Assembly (NCBI RefSeq): GCF_019656455.1
Contig: NZ_BPMK01000009.1
Coordinates: forward strand, 62,001 to 126,000
From: Noviherbaspirillum aridicola
Lineage (GTDB): Bacteria > Pseudomonadota > Gammaproteobacteria > Burkholderiales > Burkholderiaceae_D
Direction: 5' to 3'
Length of the DNA stretch: 64,000 nt
The notes beneath the pieces are model-generated. The model did not search any database. It had not been told where the DNA came from and saw nothing but the letters and a program-made list of their open reading frames with translations. Within the stretch, counting starts at the first letter, position 1. Every line of letters starts with the position of its first letter. A program made the translations under genes and the position numbers. Shown here piece after piece: positions 50,748-60,115 of this stretch.

Positions 50748-51686
50748 CTACTGCGCGCACAGGCCGTGCATCAGCGCCGGCACCTCGGCCGGCAGTTCGC
50801 TCGCCAGGTAGCCGAGCGTGCCGTAGCGCTGCGCGAGCCGCTCGCCGGCGCGCGCATGCAGCGCCACGCCCCAGGCGCAGGCCTGCTCCAGCGCGGCGCC
50901 GCGCGCGGCGAGTCCGGCGATCAGGCCGGCCAGCACATCGCCGGAACCGGAGACCGCCAGTCCCACATTGCCGCCGTCATGCCGCCACAGCCGGCCGCCG
51001 GGCGCGGCGATCCAGGTGACCGCGCCCTTGAGCGCGACCAGCGCGTTCCAGCGGCGCGCGGCCTGCAGCGCGGCGTCGACCGGATTGGCCAGCACGCTTT
51101 CCTTGTCCAGCGCGGCGAGATGCGCCATCTCGCCGGGATGCGGCGTCAGCAGTACGGGCGTGTCGAAGCTGGCGATGAATCTCGGCTGTCCCTGGTGGCA
51201 GGCGTCGACCGCCTGCAGCTGGCGCCGCACCACGCTCATGGCCGAGGCGTCGAGCACCACTTTCGCCTCCCGCAGATGCGGCAGCAGCGCCATCACCAGC
51301 GCGCAGGTGGCCTGCTCATCCTGCAGCCCGGGGCCGATCAGCACCGCGTCATAGCGCGGCAGCAGGCCGGCGAGCGCATCGACCGCGCCGAGTGCGATGC
51401 CGCCCTCCTCGGTCTCGGGCAGTTCGATGACGCGGGTCTCGGGGATGGAAAAAGCCAGCTGCTGGGCGATCGCCGCCGGCGCGGCCAGCGTCACCTTGCC
51501 TGCGCCGGCCCGCAGCGCCGCGCGTGCGGCCAGCAGCGCGCCGCCGGGAATCTCGCGCGAGCCGGCAATCACCATCACGCGCCCGCGTTCTTCCTTGTCG
51601 CCCTCGCGCGCCGGCATCGGCAGCAGCCACTCGCGCAGCAATGCGTCGTCGACGGGAACGGCGGCCTGCTTGTTCATGTCGTTCAT
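50748..51686 (-). CDS. nnrD: ADP-dependent NAD(P)H-hydrate dehydratase
   Basis: 312 residues of the ribokinase-like NnrD/CARKD fold: GRVMVIAGSREIPGGALLAARAALRAG near the start, LIGPGL, TPHPGEM and GSGDVLAGLIAG. It repairs hydrated NAD(P)H with ADP. The NnrE epimerase domain that is often fused is absent here. GAGGG lies about seven bases before the ATG at 51686. It follows the phosphatase gene by seven bases and precedes tag by 32. Confidence 0.92.
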   Translation of the reverse strand: MNDMNKQAAVPVDDALLREWLLPMPAREGDKEERGRVMVIAGSREIPGGALLAARAALRAGAGKVTLAAPAAIAQQLAFSIPETRVIELPETEEGGIALGAVDALAGLLPRYDAVLIGPGLQDEQATCALVMALLPHLREAKVVLDASAMSVVRRQLQAVDACHQGQPRFIASFDTPVLLTPHPGEMAHLAALDKESVLANPVDAALQAARRWNALVALKGAVTWIAAPGGRLWRHDGGNVGLAVSGSGDVLAGLIAGLAARGAALEQACAWGVALHARAGERLAQRYGTLGYLASELPAEVPALMHGLCAQ

Positions 51687-51693
51687 GCCACCC

Positions 51694-52467
51694 TCATGAC
51701 TTGGGCGCGGCCGGGACGTCCGGCTCGACGGTGACGGGCGCGCCGGCTTCGCGCAGCGGCGCCACGAAATTGATCAGGCGCGGCACCAGCTTGCCGCGCC
51801 GTCCGCGCGCGGGATCGAACTCATAGGAAGTCACGCCGCAGTTGGGCACGTCGGCCTGGCGGTCGACCTCCAGTATCTGCTGCTCGTCCATGCGCTCGAG
51901 CAGGTAGCGGAAGCAGTTGACGATGACCTGGTGGGCGACGATCAGTACGCGTTCCCCGCGGTATTCGCGGCTGACGGTGTCGAGCACGCTGCGCAGGCGC
52001 AGGATGACGTCGCACCAGCTTTCGCCGCCGGGCGGGCGGAAATAGAACTTGCCGACATGAGCGCGCTGCTCATGCAGCTCGGGATATTTCTGCACGATGC
52101 CGTGCTTGGTCAGACGGTCGAGGATGCCGAACTCCTTTTCGCGCAGCCGCTCATCGACCACGAAGCTGACGTCCTCGCGGTCGATGCCGGCCGCCTGCAG
52201 CAGGATGGTCGCCGTATCGCGCGCGCGCACGTAGGACGAGCAGAGGATGACGCCGGGCCGCTCCTCGGCCGGCATTTCGCCGAACCAATGGCCGAGCGCC
52301 TGCGCCTGCCGCGCCCCGAGCGCCGACAGCGGCGTGTCGATGTCGCGGGTGGCGATGTCGATCAGCGGCAGGCCGGCCGCCTCGGCGGCGTCGCGCGCGA
52401 CGTTGCCGGCGCTCTGCCCGTGGCGGACGATCCATATCTGCTGCGGCCACTTCTGTTCGGTCGTCAT
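51694..52467 (-). CDS. Histidine phosphatase superfamily protein
   Basis: 257 residues. The catalytic RHGQSAGN, the SSYVRARDTA region, the acid/base segment EFGILDRLTK and the second histidine in IVAHQVIVN are in place. It belongs to the phosphoglycerate mutase-like branch; the substrate may be a small sugar phosphate or phosphoprotein. It lies between yegD and nnrD in one direction with short gaps, so cotranscription is likely. Confidence 0.88.
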   Translation of the reverse strand: MTTEQKWPQQIWIVRHGQSAGNVARDAAEAAGLPLIDIATRDIDTPLSALGARQAQALGHWFGEMPAEERPGVILCSSYVRARDTATILLQAAGIDREDVSFVVDERLREKEFGILDRLTKHGIVQKYPELHEQRAHVGKFYFRPPGGESWCDVILRLRSVLDTVSREYRGERVLIVAHQVIVNCFRYLLERMDEQQILEVDRQADVPNCGVTSYEFDPARGRRGKLVPRLINFVAPLREAGAPVTVEPDVPAAPKS

Positions 52468-52526
52468 GACGGAAATGACAAGCGGCGGAGGGCGAAGTTT
52501 CGGCGCATGCGCGCCGGCAAATGATG

Positions 52527-53774
52527 TCAGGAAAAACGGCGGGACGCGTCCAGCGCCAGACCCGCGCCGATGCTGCCGAACAGGTCGCCCTCGACCGCGC
52601 GCGCCTGCGGCAGCAGCGCCGCGATGCGCGCGCGCAGCAACGGCACGCCGCTCGAGCCGCCGGTGAAGAACAGCGTATCAACCCTCCCGGCGTCGACGCC
52701 CGCGCGGTTCAGCAGCGAGGCGACGGCATCGGCCACGCTGTCGACCAACTGGCCGATGGCCTGGTCGAAGGTCTCGCGCCGCACGTCGAGCAGGCAGTCC
52801 GCCGCCAGCCGCTCGAGCTGCAGCCGGCAATGCGCCTGCTGCGACAGCGCGATCTTGCCCTCTTCCATCTTCATCGCCAGCCAGTGGCCGTCGCGCTGGT
52901 CGATCAGCTGCATCAGCAGCGCGATCCTGTCCGGCTCCTGCGCATCGCGACGCACATCCTGCAGCTCGCTCCAGATCTTGCGGCTGTAGACGAAGTTGAT
53001 GGTGTGCCAGGTGGCGAGGTTGAAGTAATAGCTCGACGGCACTTCCTTGCCGCTGGTCATGCGGGTGCCGTAGCCGAGCAGCGGCATGGCGCAGGACAGG
53101 CTCAGGTACTTGTCGAAATCGGTGCCGCCGACATGCACGCCGGCGGTGGCGAGGATGTCCTGGCGGCGGTCGCCGCCGACGCGCTGCGGTCCGAGGCGCA
53201 CCAGCGAGAAGTCCGAGGTGCCGCCGCCGATGTCGGCCACCAGCACCAGTTCCTCGCGCTCGATGCCCGCCTCGTAGGCGAAGGCGGCGGCGATCGGCTC
53301 GTACTGGAAGATGATGTCCCTGAAGCCGACCGCGTGGCCGATCTCGCGCAGCGTCTGCTCGGCCTGACGGTCGGCTGCCTCGTCGTCGTCGACGAAATGC
53401 ACCGGCCGGCCGAACACCGCCCGCTCGAACGGCGTGCCGGCGGCCTGTTCGCCGCGCCGCTTGAGTTCGCGCAGGAAATCCGCGAGCAGCTCGCGAAAGC
53501 GCAGCGCGCGCCCGTTGACCTCGGTATGGCTATCGATCAGGCCGCTGCCGAGCAGGCTCTTGAGCGAGCGCATCAGCCGACCCTCATGGCCTTCCAGGTA
53601 GTCGGCCAATGCGGCGCGGCCGAAGCTCACGCGGTTCTCGTCGGCATTGAAGAAAACCACCGAAGGCAGGGTCGGCTTGCCGTCCTCGAGCGGCAGCAGC
53701 AGTGGCTGGCCGGGACGATGCGCGCCGATGGTGGAATTGGAGGTGCCGAAATCGACACCGCAGGCAGGATTCAT
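52527..53774 (-). CDS. yegD: Hsp70-family protein YegD
   Basis: 415 residues, actin-like ATPase domain only, without the substrate-binding lid of DnaK. Motifs: CGVDFGTSNSTIG (phosphate 1), LVADIGGGTSDFS (phosphate 2), FFTGGSSGVPLLR (adenosine). YegD-type proteins have no settled function. The ATG at 53774 is inside the 3-prime arm of a perfect 11-base hairpin that also covers GAGGGG, its Shine-Dalgarno, suggesting structured control of translation. Confidence 0.92.
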   Translation of the reverse strand: MNPACGVDFGTSNSTIGAHRPGQPLLLPLEDGKPTLPSVVFFNADENRVSFGRAALADYLEGHEGRLMRSLKSLLGSGLIDSHTEVNGRALRFRELLADFLRELKRRGEQAAGTPFERAVFGRPVHFVDDDEAADRQAEQTLREIGHAVGFRDIIFQYEPIAAAFAYEAGIEREELVLVADIGGGTSDFSLVRLGPQRVGGDRRQDILATAGVHVGGTDFDKYLSLSCAMPLLGYGTRMTSGKEVPSSYYFNLATWHTINFVYSRKIWSELQDVRRDAQEPDRIALLMQLIDQRDGHWLAMKMEEGKIALSQQAHCRLQLERLAADCLLDVRRETFDQAIGQLVDSVADAVASLLNRAGVDAGRVDTLFFTGGSSGVPLLRARIAALLPQARAVEGDLFGSIGAGLALDASRRFS

Positions 53775-53800
53775 GTTCGCCCCTCTAAAGGGCGAACATG
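53772..53800 (-). promoter_or_regulatory. Hairpin occluding the yegD start codon
   Basis: Leftward: CATGTTCGCCC, loop TTTAGAG, GGGCGAACATG; all 11 pairs match, and the final ATG is the yegD start. The first arm also encodes a four-residue mini-ORF (MFAL, stop TAG in the loop). It could be a thermosensor-like element, a coupling device or a DNA operator. Confidence 0.6.
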
Positions 53801-53816
53801 ATACAGGGAGCGGAGC

Positions 53817-55043
53817 TCAGGGACCGGTGATGGCGGCGGTCGGCGCGGCAACCGGATTGGCGGCGGCGGTGACCGGCGCGGCTTCGTCGGCCCAGACGAC
53901 ATGGTTGTCGAGCGCATACAGGCGGCAGGGCTGGCTGCTGTGCTTCTGGCAGTCGGACAGGGCCTGGTACACCGGGTCGTCGCCCTCTTCCGCCCAGCTC
54001 CAGGCGCCGGACGGCGATACCGCGAACGCGCGGCGGCCGGTCTTGGTCAGGAAGACCTTGTACTGCTCGCGGGCGTTGCCGCGCAGGTAGGGGATGGCGT
54101 CGATATTGTCGATCGCGGCGTATTCCACGTCCGGAATCTTGACCTCGTCCGCCAGCGCATACACGGTCTCGGTCGGCATGCCGATCTGGCGCAGGAAGCG
54201 CTCCGTCTCGGGCCACCAGACCTGCACGCCGTCGCGCGAGGCGCTCATGCCGTGCGCATCCTTCTTGAACGGGCCGAACGCCACCAGCTGCGCGAGGCCG
54301 CCGGCCTGGGTGTAGGCCTGGTGCAGGCGGGAGGCCAGCTCGGGGCCGAAATGGTTGTCGTTCTGGCCGTAGAACCAGAGGCTGGGCAGGCTGGAGCGCT
54401 TGCCGAAAGCGGCGAAGGCGTCGACCAGCGACTGCTCCCAGCGGCAGCTGCCGCCGTGCATCTTCAGGCCGCCGGCGAAGTTGATCAGGCCGCGCACGCC
54501 GCCGTTCTGATGCGTGCCGAAGGCGAGCGCGGTGAGGCCGCCGTAGGACTGGCCGGCGACCACCACGCGCTGGCTGTCGGCCCATGGCTGGGCGCGCAGC
54601 CAGGCCATCGTGTCGTCGAGGTCTTCCGCCTGCGCCAGGCCGTGCGCGGTCATGTCGCAGCCCGGATCGACATAGTCGCCGCTGGACTTGGAAAAGCCCT
54701 TGCGCATCGGGATCACGACGGCATAGCCGCGCTTGACGAACTCGCGGCTGAGCACGACGAAGCGGTCGCGGTTCTGGTTGCGCGGATTGCCGAGCGCCTT
54801 GCCGTGATTCATCACGACCACCGGGAACGGTCCCGCGCCGGTCGGCCTGAAGACGGTGGTTTCGAGTTCGACCGCCTGGGCGCCGGACTGGGCGGGCACC
54901 ATGACGACCTGTTCATTGAATGCGGTTTCGAGAACCTGAGCCTGGGCGGCGGATGCGCCGAACAGGGATGCCGCGAGAGCGAGCAGGCCGAATGCCTTGC
55001 CGAGGGTCCCGCGCGCGGGTGCTTGCTGATGCAGAGAGAACAT
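53817..55043 (-). CDS. Secreted alpha/beta hydrolase (dienelactone-hydrolase-like) with extra C-terminal domain
   Basis: 408 residues. A signal peptide ends at GASAAQAQ. The hydrolase domain has the nucleophile VAGQSYGGL, the acid in GQNDNHFG and the histidine in KKDAHGM. The last 70 residues (RRAFAVSPSGAWSWAEEG, then SDCQKHSSQPCRLYALDN) resemble DUF4189-type repeats with a C-C pair. The substrate is unknown; an ester or depsipeptide is possible. ATG 55043 is very close to GGAAG, so initiation may be inefficient. It precedes yegD by 42 bases. Confidence 0.82.
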   Translation of the reverse strand: MFSLHQQAPARGTLGKAFGLLALAASLFGASAAQAQVLETAFNEQVVMVPAQSGAQAVELETTVFRPTGAGPFPVVVMNHGKALGNPRNQNRDRFVVLSREFVKRGYAVVIPMRKGFSKSSGDYVDPGCDMTAHGLAQAEDLDDTMAWLRAQPWADSQRVVVAGQSYGGLTALAFGTHQNGGVRGLINFAGGLKMHGGSCRWEQSLVDAFAAFGKRSSLPSLWFYGQNDNHFGPELASRLHQAYTQAGGLAQLVAFGPFKKDAHGMSASRDGVQVWWPETERFLRQIGMPTETVYALADEVKIPDVEYAAIDNIDAIPYLRGNAREQYKVFLTKTGRRAFAVSPSGAWSWAEEGDDPVYQALSDCQKHSSQPCRLYALDNHVVWADEAAPVTAAANPVAAPTAAITGP

Positions 55044-55338
55044 ACTTCCGGTACACGTCGAATGGATAACATCGGGCCGCTGCACGGCCCGCCGGAGTGC
55101 CTCACATCATTGATGTGAGTCAACGTTGCCCATTCTAAATATCGGATGCCTGTGGTCAATGCATGTTTATGCAACTCCGAAACATTTATTTACGGAAGCT
55201 TTGCATATAGGGAAAGAAACGGTGCGCGTTTGCTGACGCTTGTTCAACAGAAGTGAAATCCTGCTCAGTTTTTTGGCGCGCAACCTTTGCGATGTCGAGG
55301 GGTCAATAGCGGACACCGTTTTTAATAAGGATGTGACC

Positions 55339-55587
55339 ATGAAAGTCGACGTGTACAAACGCCCCGACACCAACGGCGAGTATTCCTACCTGGCCGTGCC
55401 GCAGGGCAGGCCGATCCCCGAAGAAGCCACCGCGGTGGACTGGGAGACCGAGCAGCACAATATCGACCTCGATCCGGACAACCAGTCGGTCGACGGTCTT
55501 TCCGCCGATGACGCCCTGGCGCAGATCAACGCCAAGGGCTACGCGATTTCCAGCAGCCAGCGCAGCGCCTCGGGTTCGCGCGCCTAG
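55339..55587 (+). CDS. DUF6139 family small protein
   Basis: 82 residues starting MKVDVYKRPDTNGEYSYLAV, a pattern I recall as DUF6139, a Burkholderiales family. It is acidic, with no membrane segment. AAGGA lies eight bases before the ATG. The 295-base gap upstream is AT-richer and should carry promoters for this gene and the divergent hydrolase. It converges with the DUF429 gene nine bases away. Confidence 0.8.
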   Translation: MKVDVYKRPDTNGEYSYLAVPQGRPIPEEATAVDWETEQHNIDLDPDNQSVDGLSADDALAQINAKGYAISSSQRSASGSRA

Positions 55588-55596
55588 GCCCTCCCC

Positions 55597-56415
55597 TCAG
55601 ACCATCCCGTCGTACGCGGCGCCCGCCGTCCAGCCTTCGACGGGATCCATCTTTTCCGGCATGCCGTAACGCGGCCGCCGCGCAGCCCAGGCGGCGGCGA
55701 CCGCGCACAGCACGGCGTCAAGCAGGTCCGCAGTCGGATCGTCGAGCAGGCGGGCGGCGATTGCCGGTTTCACATGCAGGCGTATGCCCAGCGGATGGCT
55801 GCCGTCGCGCAGCGCACCGAGGATCAGCGCGCGCGCGTCGCGGCGTGCATCCGTCTGTTTCGCACGCTCGTCGCTCTTGTATGACGCGCGGGTGACGGCG
55901 CGCGCGACGAGGCCGGGATACCCCTCCAGCGCGATGCGTTGCGGATCGCCTTCATGCAGGCCATAGACCGTCACGCCCGCGTCAAGCAGGCGGCGCGCGC
56001 CCTCGTGGAACATGTAGGCCACCGGCGGATTCACCCATTTCATCGAGGGACTGGAGCCGGCGGGGCCGTCGGTCGCGCGATGCGCGAACTTGCTGCCGGC
56101 CGGGCGCGCGTCGCAGAAGGCCCTGAAGGTTTCGCGCAGACGGGCCCGCTCCAGGCGCGCGCAATGCCTGACGAGCCCGGCCCAGTCCTGCGGCCAGCCG
56201 AGATGCTCGACCAGTTCGCGCGACAGGCCGAACGGAAAATCGAAGGCGCCCACCCATGGCCCCGGCTGCGCCAGCCAGCGTTCGTAGGAAGCCCAGTCGG
56301 GATGCGCGCAGAGCGTTTCGATGACGAGCGCGTCGCCCTCGGCGCTGCCGTGGGCGACGGTGATCGGCTTGGCCTTGCGGGGCGCGGAAGTGAAGTCGAC
56401 ACCGATGATGTGCAT
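55597..56415 (-). CDS. DUF429 family protein
   Basis: 272 residues, RNase-H-like fold: the strand MHIIGVDFTSAPRKAKPI, then AFDFPFGLSREL and the late DLLDAVLCAVAAAW. A nuclease-like activity has been suggested for the family but is not established. It is divergent from the PLD gene. Confidence 0.85.
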   Translation of the reverse strand: MHIIGVDFTSAPRKAKPITVAHGSAEGDALVIETLCAHPDWASYERWLAQPGPWVGAFDFPFGLSRELVEHLGWPQDWAGLVRHCARLERARLRETFRAFCDARPAGSKFAHRATDGPAGSSPSMKWVNPPVAYMFHEGARRLLDAGVTVYGLHEGDPQRIALEGYPGLVARAVTRASYKSDERAKQTDARRDARALILGALRDGSHPLGIRLHVKPAIAARLLDDPTADLLDAVLCAVAAAWAARRPRYGMPEKMDPVEGWTAGAAYDGMV

Positions 56416-56533
56416 GCGGGCAGTGTACCCGGGACACCCAAAGCATGCTCTATTTCAAGGCCTGTGCTCGCAGCCGGAATTATCGGCAGAAAAATGCGCT
56501 CCAAGCGGCATTACGACAACAACAAGGCTGAAC

Positions 56534-57958
56534 GTGGGCCGCACTCCGGATACCCTGCTCCCGCCGTGGCTGATGCGCGCCTGCCTGCTGCTGGCCGCCT
56601 GGCTGCTCGCCGCCTGCGCCAGCCTGCCGGAAGTCAGCTATCTGCGCGACCGCAGCCTGACGCCCAAGCGCGAGCCCACGGTCGTCGCCGCCGGCGGCGT
56701 GCTGTCCGGCGGCAGGACGCAGGCCGTGCTCGACGGCCTGCAGGCACGTGCCGGCCCGACCGACATCCTGGCGCGCCATGTCGCGGCCGAGGAAGCCATC
56801 AGCGGCCGTCCGCTCGTGGCCGGCAACAAGGTCGTGCTGCTCGACGACGGACCGGAAACCATGCGCGCGATGATGGATGCGGTGCGGGCGGCGAAGCGGC
56901 ATGTCAATCTCGAGACTTACATCATCGAGGCCGACGAGGTCGGCGAGAAGCTGGCCGCGCTACTGATTGAAAAGCGCCGCGCCGGCGTGGCGGTCAACCT
57001 GATCTATGACAGCGTCGGCTCGCTCGATACGCCGCCGGAATACTTCGAGCGCCTGCGCGCAGCCGGCGTGCGGGTGCTGGAGTTCAATCCGGTCAATCCC
57101 GCCAGGGCGCGCCGCGGCTGGACCATCAACCAGCGCGACCACCGCAAGATCCTGGTGGTGGACGGACGCGTCGCATTCACCGGCGGCGTCAACATCAGCC
57201 GGGTCTACGGCAAAAGCTCCTTCCTCAAGAGCCGGCGCAGCGAACCGCCGCCCAAGGATGCCAACGACGCCGCCTGGCGCGACACGCACATGCAGATCGA
57301 AGGGCCGGTGGTGGCGGAGTTCCAGCGCATGTTCCTCGATACCTGGCGCCGGCAGTCGGGCGGCGAACTGCCGGACGATGGCTTCTTCCCGCCGCTGAAG
57401 GCCGAAGGCCGGGCGCTGGTGCGGGCCATCGGCAGCACGCCGGACGACGGCGAGTATTCGGTCTACAAGACCTATATCTCGGCTCTGGCCAGCGCCGACC
57501 GCAACGCCTACATCACGACCGCCTACTTCGTGCCGGACCGGCAGGTGGTGCAGGCGATGGTCGATGCGGCGCGGCGCGGCGTGGACGTCCGCATCATCTT
57601 CCCCAGCTTCACCGACGTCGGCATGCTGCTCTACGCCGGCCGCTCCTATTACGATGAGCTGCTCGCCGCCGGCATCAGGGTGTATGAGCGCAAGGCGGCG
57701 ATGCTGCATGCGAAGACCGCCGTCGTCGATGGCGTCTGGTCCACCATCGGCTCCACCAATCTCGACATGCGCAGCTTCCTCCACAACGATGAAGTCAATG
57801 CGGTGGTGCTCGACACCGCGTTCGCCGCGCGCATGGAAGAACTGTTCCGGCGCGACCTGCAGGATTCGGTGGAAATCACCGCCGATGAATGGGCCCGGCG
57901 CGGCCTCGGGCACCGGCTCAGGGAATGGACGGTGCGCCTGCTGGAGTACTGGCTGTAG
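56534..57958 (+). CDS. Phospholipase D-family lipoprotein, cardiolipin-synthase-like
   Basis: 474 residues. The start is most likely GTG at 56534, preceded by AAGG at six bases; ATG 56573 leaves an overly short leader without a Shine-Dalgarno. The leader ends with a lipobox (LLAAC). Two HKD motifs are intact: HRKILVVDG near 200 and HAKTAVVDG near 395. This is the ClsC-like class that forms cardiolipin or hydrolyses phospholipids at a membrane surface. A lipid anchor is unusual for cardiolipin synthases and suggests the outer or periplasmic face. Confidence 0.85.
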   Translation: MGRTPDTLLPPWLMRACLLLAAWLLAACASLPEVSYLRDRSLTPKREPTVVAAGGVLSGGRTQAVLDGLQARAGPTDILARHVAAEEAISGRPLVAGNKVVLLDDGPETMRAMMDAVRAAKRHVNLETYIIEADEVGEKLAALLIEKRRAGVAVNLIYDSVGSLDTPPEYFERLRAAGVRVLEFNPVNPARARRGWTINQRDHRKILVVDGRVAFTGGVNISRVYGKSSFLKSRRSEPPPKDANDAAWRDTHMQIEGPVVAEFQRMFLDTWRRQSGGELPDDGFFPPLKAEGRALVRAIGSTPDDGEYSVYKTYISALASADRNAYITTAYFVPDRQVVQAMVDAARRGVDVRIIFPSFTDVGMLLYAGRSYYDELLAAGIRVYERKAAMLHAKTAVVDGVWSTIGSTNLDMRSFLHNDEVNAVVLDTAFAARMEELFRRDLQDSVEITADEWARRGLGHRLREWTVRLLEYWL

Positions 57959-58029
57959 GTTGCAAGGTGGCATCCTCCTATAATCGCGTATCCGCATTCC
58001 GCGGATCACAACAGAACAGAGAGGATGAC

Positions 58030-58431
58030 ATGAAGACCAGGAACATACTGCTTGCCGCCGCGACCTGCGTGGCGGCTCTCGCCGCGATGCCCGCCGCTCA
58101 CGCCCAGGCCAGCGGCATCAAGCGCGAGATGGTGCAGCGCGCCGACCTGTCGGTGCCGGGCCGCGAGGCGATCGTGGCCTGGGTCGAGGTCGCCCCCGGC
58201 ATCATGGCCGGCCGCCACAGCCACTTCGGCGAAGAGATCAGCTACGTGATCGAGGGCGAAGGCGAGCTGCTGATCGAGGGCGAAGCGCCGCGCAAGCTCA
58301 AGGCGGGCGACGCCTTCGTCGTACCGGCCGGCAAGGTCCATGATGCCCGCAATACCGGCAGCGGACCCTTCAAGCTGGTCGGCGTGTTCGTCGTCGAAAA
58401 AGACAAGCCGCTGGCGACTCCCGCGAAATAA
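58030..58431 (+). CDS. Periplasmic cupin-domain protein
   Basis: 133 residues. A signal peptide ends ALAAMPAAHAQ. One cupin barrel follows, with metal ligands in GRHSHFGEEISYVIEG (HxHxxxE) and PAGKVHDARN (distal His). No enzymatic assignment can be made. GAGAGGA precedes the ATG. A perfect ten-base hairpin follows the stop. Confidence 0.85.
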   Translation: MKTRNILLAAATCVAALAAMPAAHAQASGIKREMVQRADLSVPGREAIVAWVEVAPGIMAGRHSHFGEEISYVIEGEGELLIEGEAPRKLKAGDAFVVPAGKVHDARNTGSGPFKLVGVFVVEKDKPLATPAK

Positions 58432-58439
58432 TCCCCCAC

Positions 58440-58464
58440 GCGCGGCCGGACTCGCCGGCCGCGC
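58440..58464 (+). terminator. Hairpin after cupin gene
   Basis: GCGCGGCCGG, loop ACTCG, CCGGCCGCGC; no T tract follows, so it is more likely a stability hairpin or a weak terminator. Confidence 0.5.
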
Positions 58465-58618
58465 CATCCCCGCCTGCCGGTGCGCGCGCGGCACCGCCGC
58501 CTTCCCCGCCATCCGCTTCCTTGCCTGCAATTGTCTCAATTTGATTCAGGCTCAGAACCATTTCCGCAGTGCCGCATCCACTTCCGTATCAAAACTGAAT
58601 CAGGACAAGGCAGAAATC

Positions 58619-59998
58619 ATGGAAGCATCGGCATTTGCGGCCGCGCACAATCGTCGCCTGCGCTGGCTGGGCATGGCCTTGTCCGCTGTCCTGCTCGCCG
58701 CCTGCGGGGGCGGGGGTGGCGGCGGCGAACCGGACGCGACGCCGGCACGGCAGGCGACATCGGCTTCCGTGTCCCAGCCACTGGAAGTCCCCCAGGCCCT
58801 CGCCGGCGGCAATCTCGGGACGGACCGCCGGCTGACGGTGCCGGAAGGCTTCGGCATCCGTGTCTGGGCGCGGGTCAACAGGGCACGCTTCATGGCGCTC
58901 GCGCCGAACGGCGACGTGCTGGTGTCGGTGCCGTCCGAAGGACGCATCGTGCTGTTGCGCGACCGCGGCAACGAGACGCCGCAGGCATTCGACTTTGCCA
59001 CCGGCCTGACGCAGCCGCACGACATGGTTTTTCACACCATCGGCGCCACCACCTGGCTGTACGTGGCGGAATCCAACCGCGTCACCCGCTCGGTCTACGC
59101 TTCCGGCGAAACCGCGCGCGCCGGTGCGCAGACCGTGGTCGACGGACTGCCGGACGGTTCCCTGCCCGGCCTGCAGGGCAACTACGGCCACGAGCTGAAG
59201 AACATCGCGCTGTCGCCGGACAACAAGCTGTATGTGTCGATCGCCTCGGCCTGCAATGCCTGCGCCGAGGACACGCAGAGCGACCCGGTGCGCGGCGCGA
59301 TCTACCAGTACGAGGCCGACGGCAGCGCGCCGCGGCTGTACGCGCGCGGCATCCGCAATGCGGAGGGCCTGGACTTCCTGCCCGGCACCAACACCCTGTG
59401 GGTGACGGTCAACAACCGCGACGAGATTCGGATCCCGACCGATGCCGACGTGGACGGCGACGGCGTTTCCGATCTCGGCAAGCAGCTGCCGCGATACGTG
59501 GATGAAAACCCGGCCGAGCTGTTTACGCCGGTGCGCGAGGGCGGCAATTACGGCTGGCCGTTCTGCAACGCCCAGCCGAATGCATCGATGAGCAATCTCG
59601 GCTCGGTCTTCGATCTCGACCTCAATCCGGACAACAGCGTGCTCGATTGCGGCACCATCGACCGTCCGGCCAAGGGCTTGCGCGCGCATTCGGCGCCGCT
59701 CGGCTTCAGCTTCCTGCAGGACAGCGCGGTGCCGGCGGCATGGCGCGGCGGGGCCGCCGTGGCGCTGCACGGCTGCTGGAACTGCAGCAGCCTGCGCGCC
59801 GGCTACAAGGTGAGCTGGCTGCCCTTCGACGGCGCGGGCAATGCGGGCGCGGAGATCGACCTCGTCACCGGCTTCGTCACCGACCCCGACGCGCGCGACG
59901 CCTGGGGACGGCCGGTGGACGTGATACCGGACGCGCGCGGCAACCTGCTGATCTCCGACGATCTGACCGGGGCGATCTACATGCTGTATCAGAAGTAG
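58619..59998 (+). CDS. PQQ-dependent sugar dehydrogenase-like lipoprotein
   Basis: 459 residues. The leader ends in the lipobox LLAAC followed by seven glycines. The mature part is a six-bladed propeller of the soluble aldose dehydrogenase/L-sorbosone dehydrogenase type: VPEGFGIRVWARV opening, GHELKNIALSPDN, RNAEGLDF, EGGNYGWPFC and HSAPLGFSF. The cofactor would be PQQ in the periplasm. No pqq genes are in the window. The ATG at 58619 is chosen by the signal peptide. Confidence 0.83.
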   Translation: MEASAFAAAHNRRLRWLGMALSAVLLAACGGGGGGGEPDATPARQATSASVSQPLEVPQALAGGNLGTDRRLTVPEGFGIRVWARVNRARFMALAPNGDVLVSVPSEGRIVLLRDRGNETPQAFDFATGLTQPHDMVFHTIGATTWLYVAESNRVTRSVYASGETARAGAQTVVDGLPDGSLPGLQGNYGHELKNIALSPDNKLYVSIASACNACAEDTQSDPVRGAIYQYEADGSAPRLYARGIRNAEGLDFLPGTNTLWVTVNNRDEIRIPTDADVDGDGVSDLGKQLPRYVDENPAELFTPVREGGNYGWPFCNAQPNASMSNLGSVFDLDLNPDNSVLDCGTIDRPAKGLRAHSAPLGFSFLQDSAVPAAWRGGAAVALHGCWNCSSLRAGYKVSWLPFDGAGNAGAEIDLVTGFVTDPDARDAWGRPVDVIPDARGNLLISDDLTGAIYMLYQK

Positions 59999-60115
59999 CG
60001 GCCGCCCGCGCAGGGGCTGGTGCGGCCGCCGCGGGACGCTGCGCCGTAACGGAAAGCGGGCACGCAACCTGCATTGGCGCGCATCCCAATGATTCTTCAT
60101 GCGCGGGGTGAGGAA

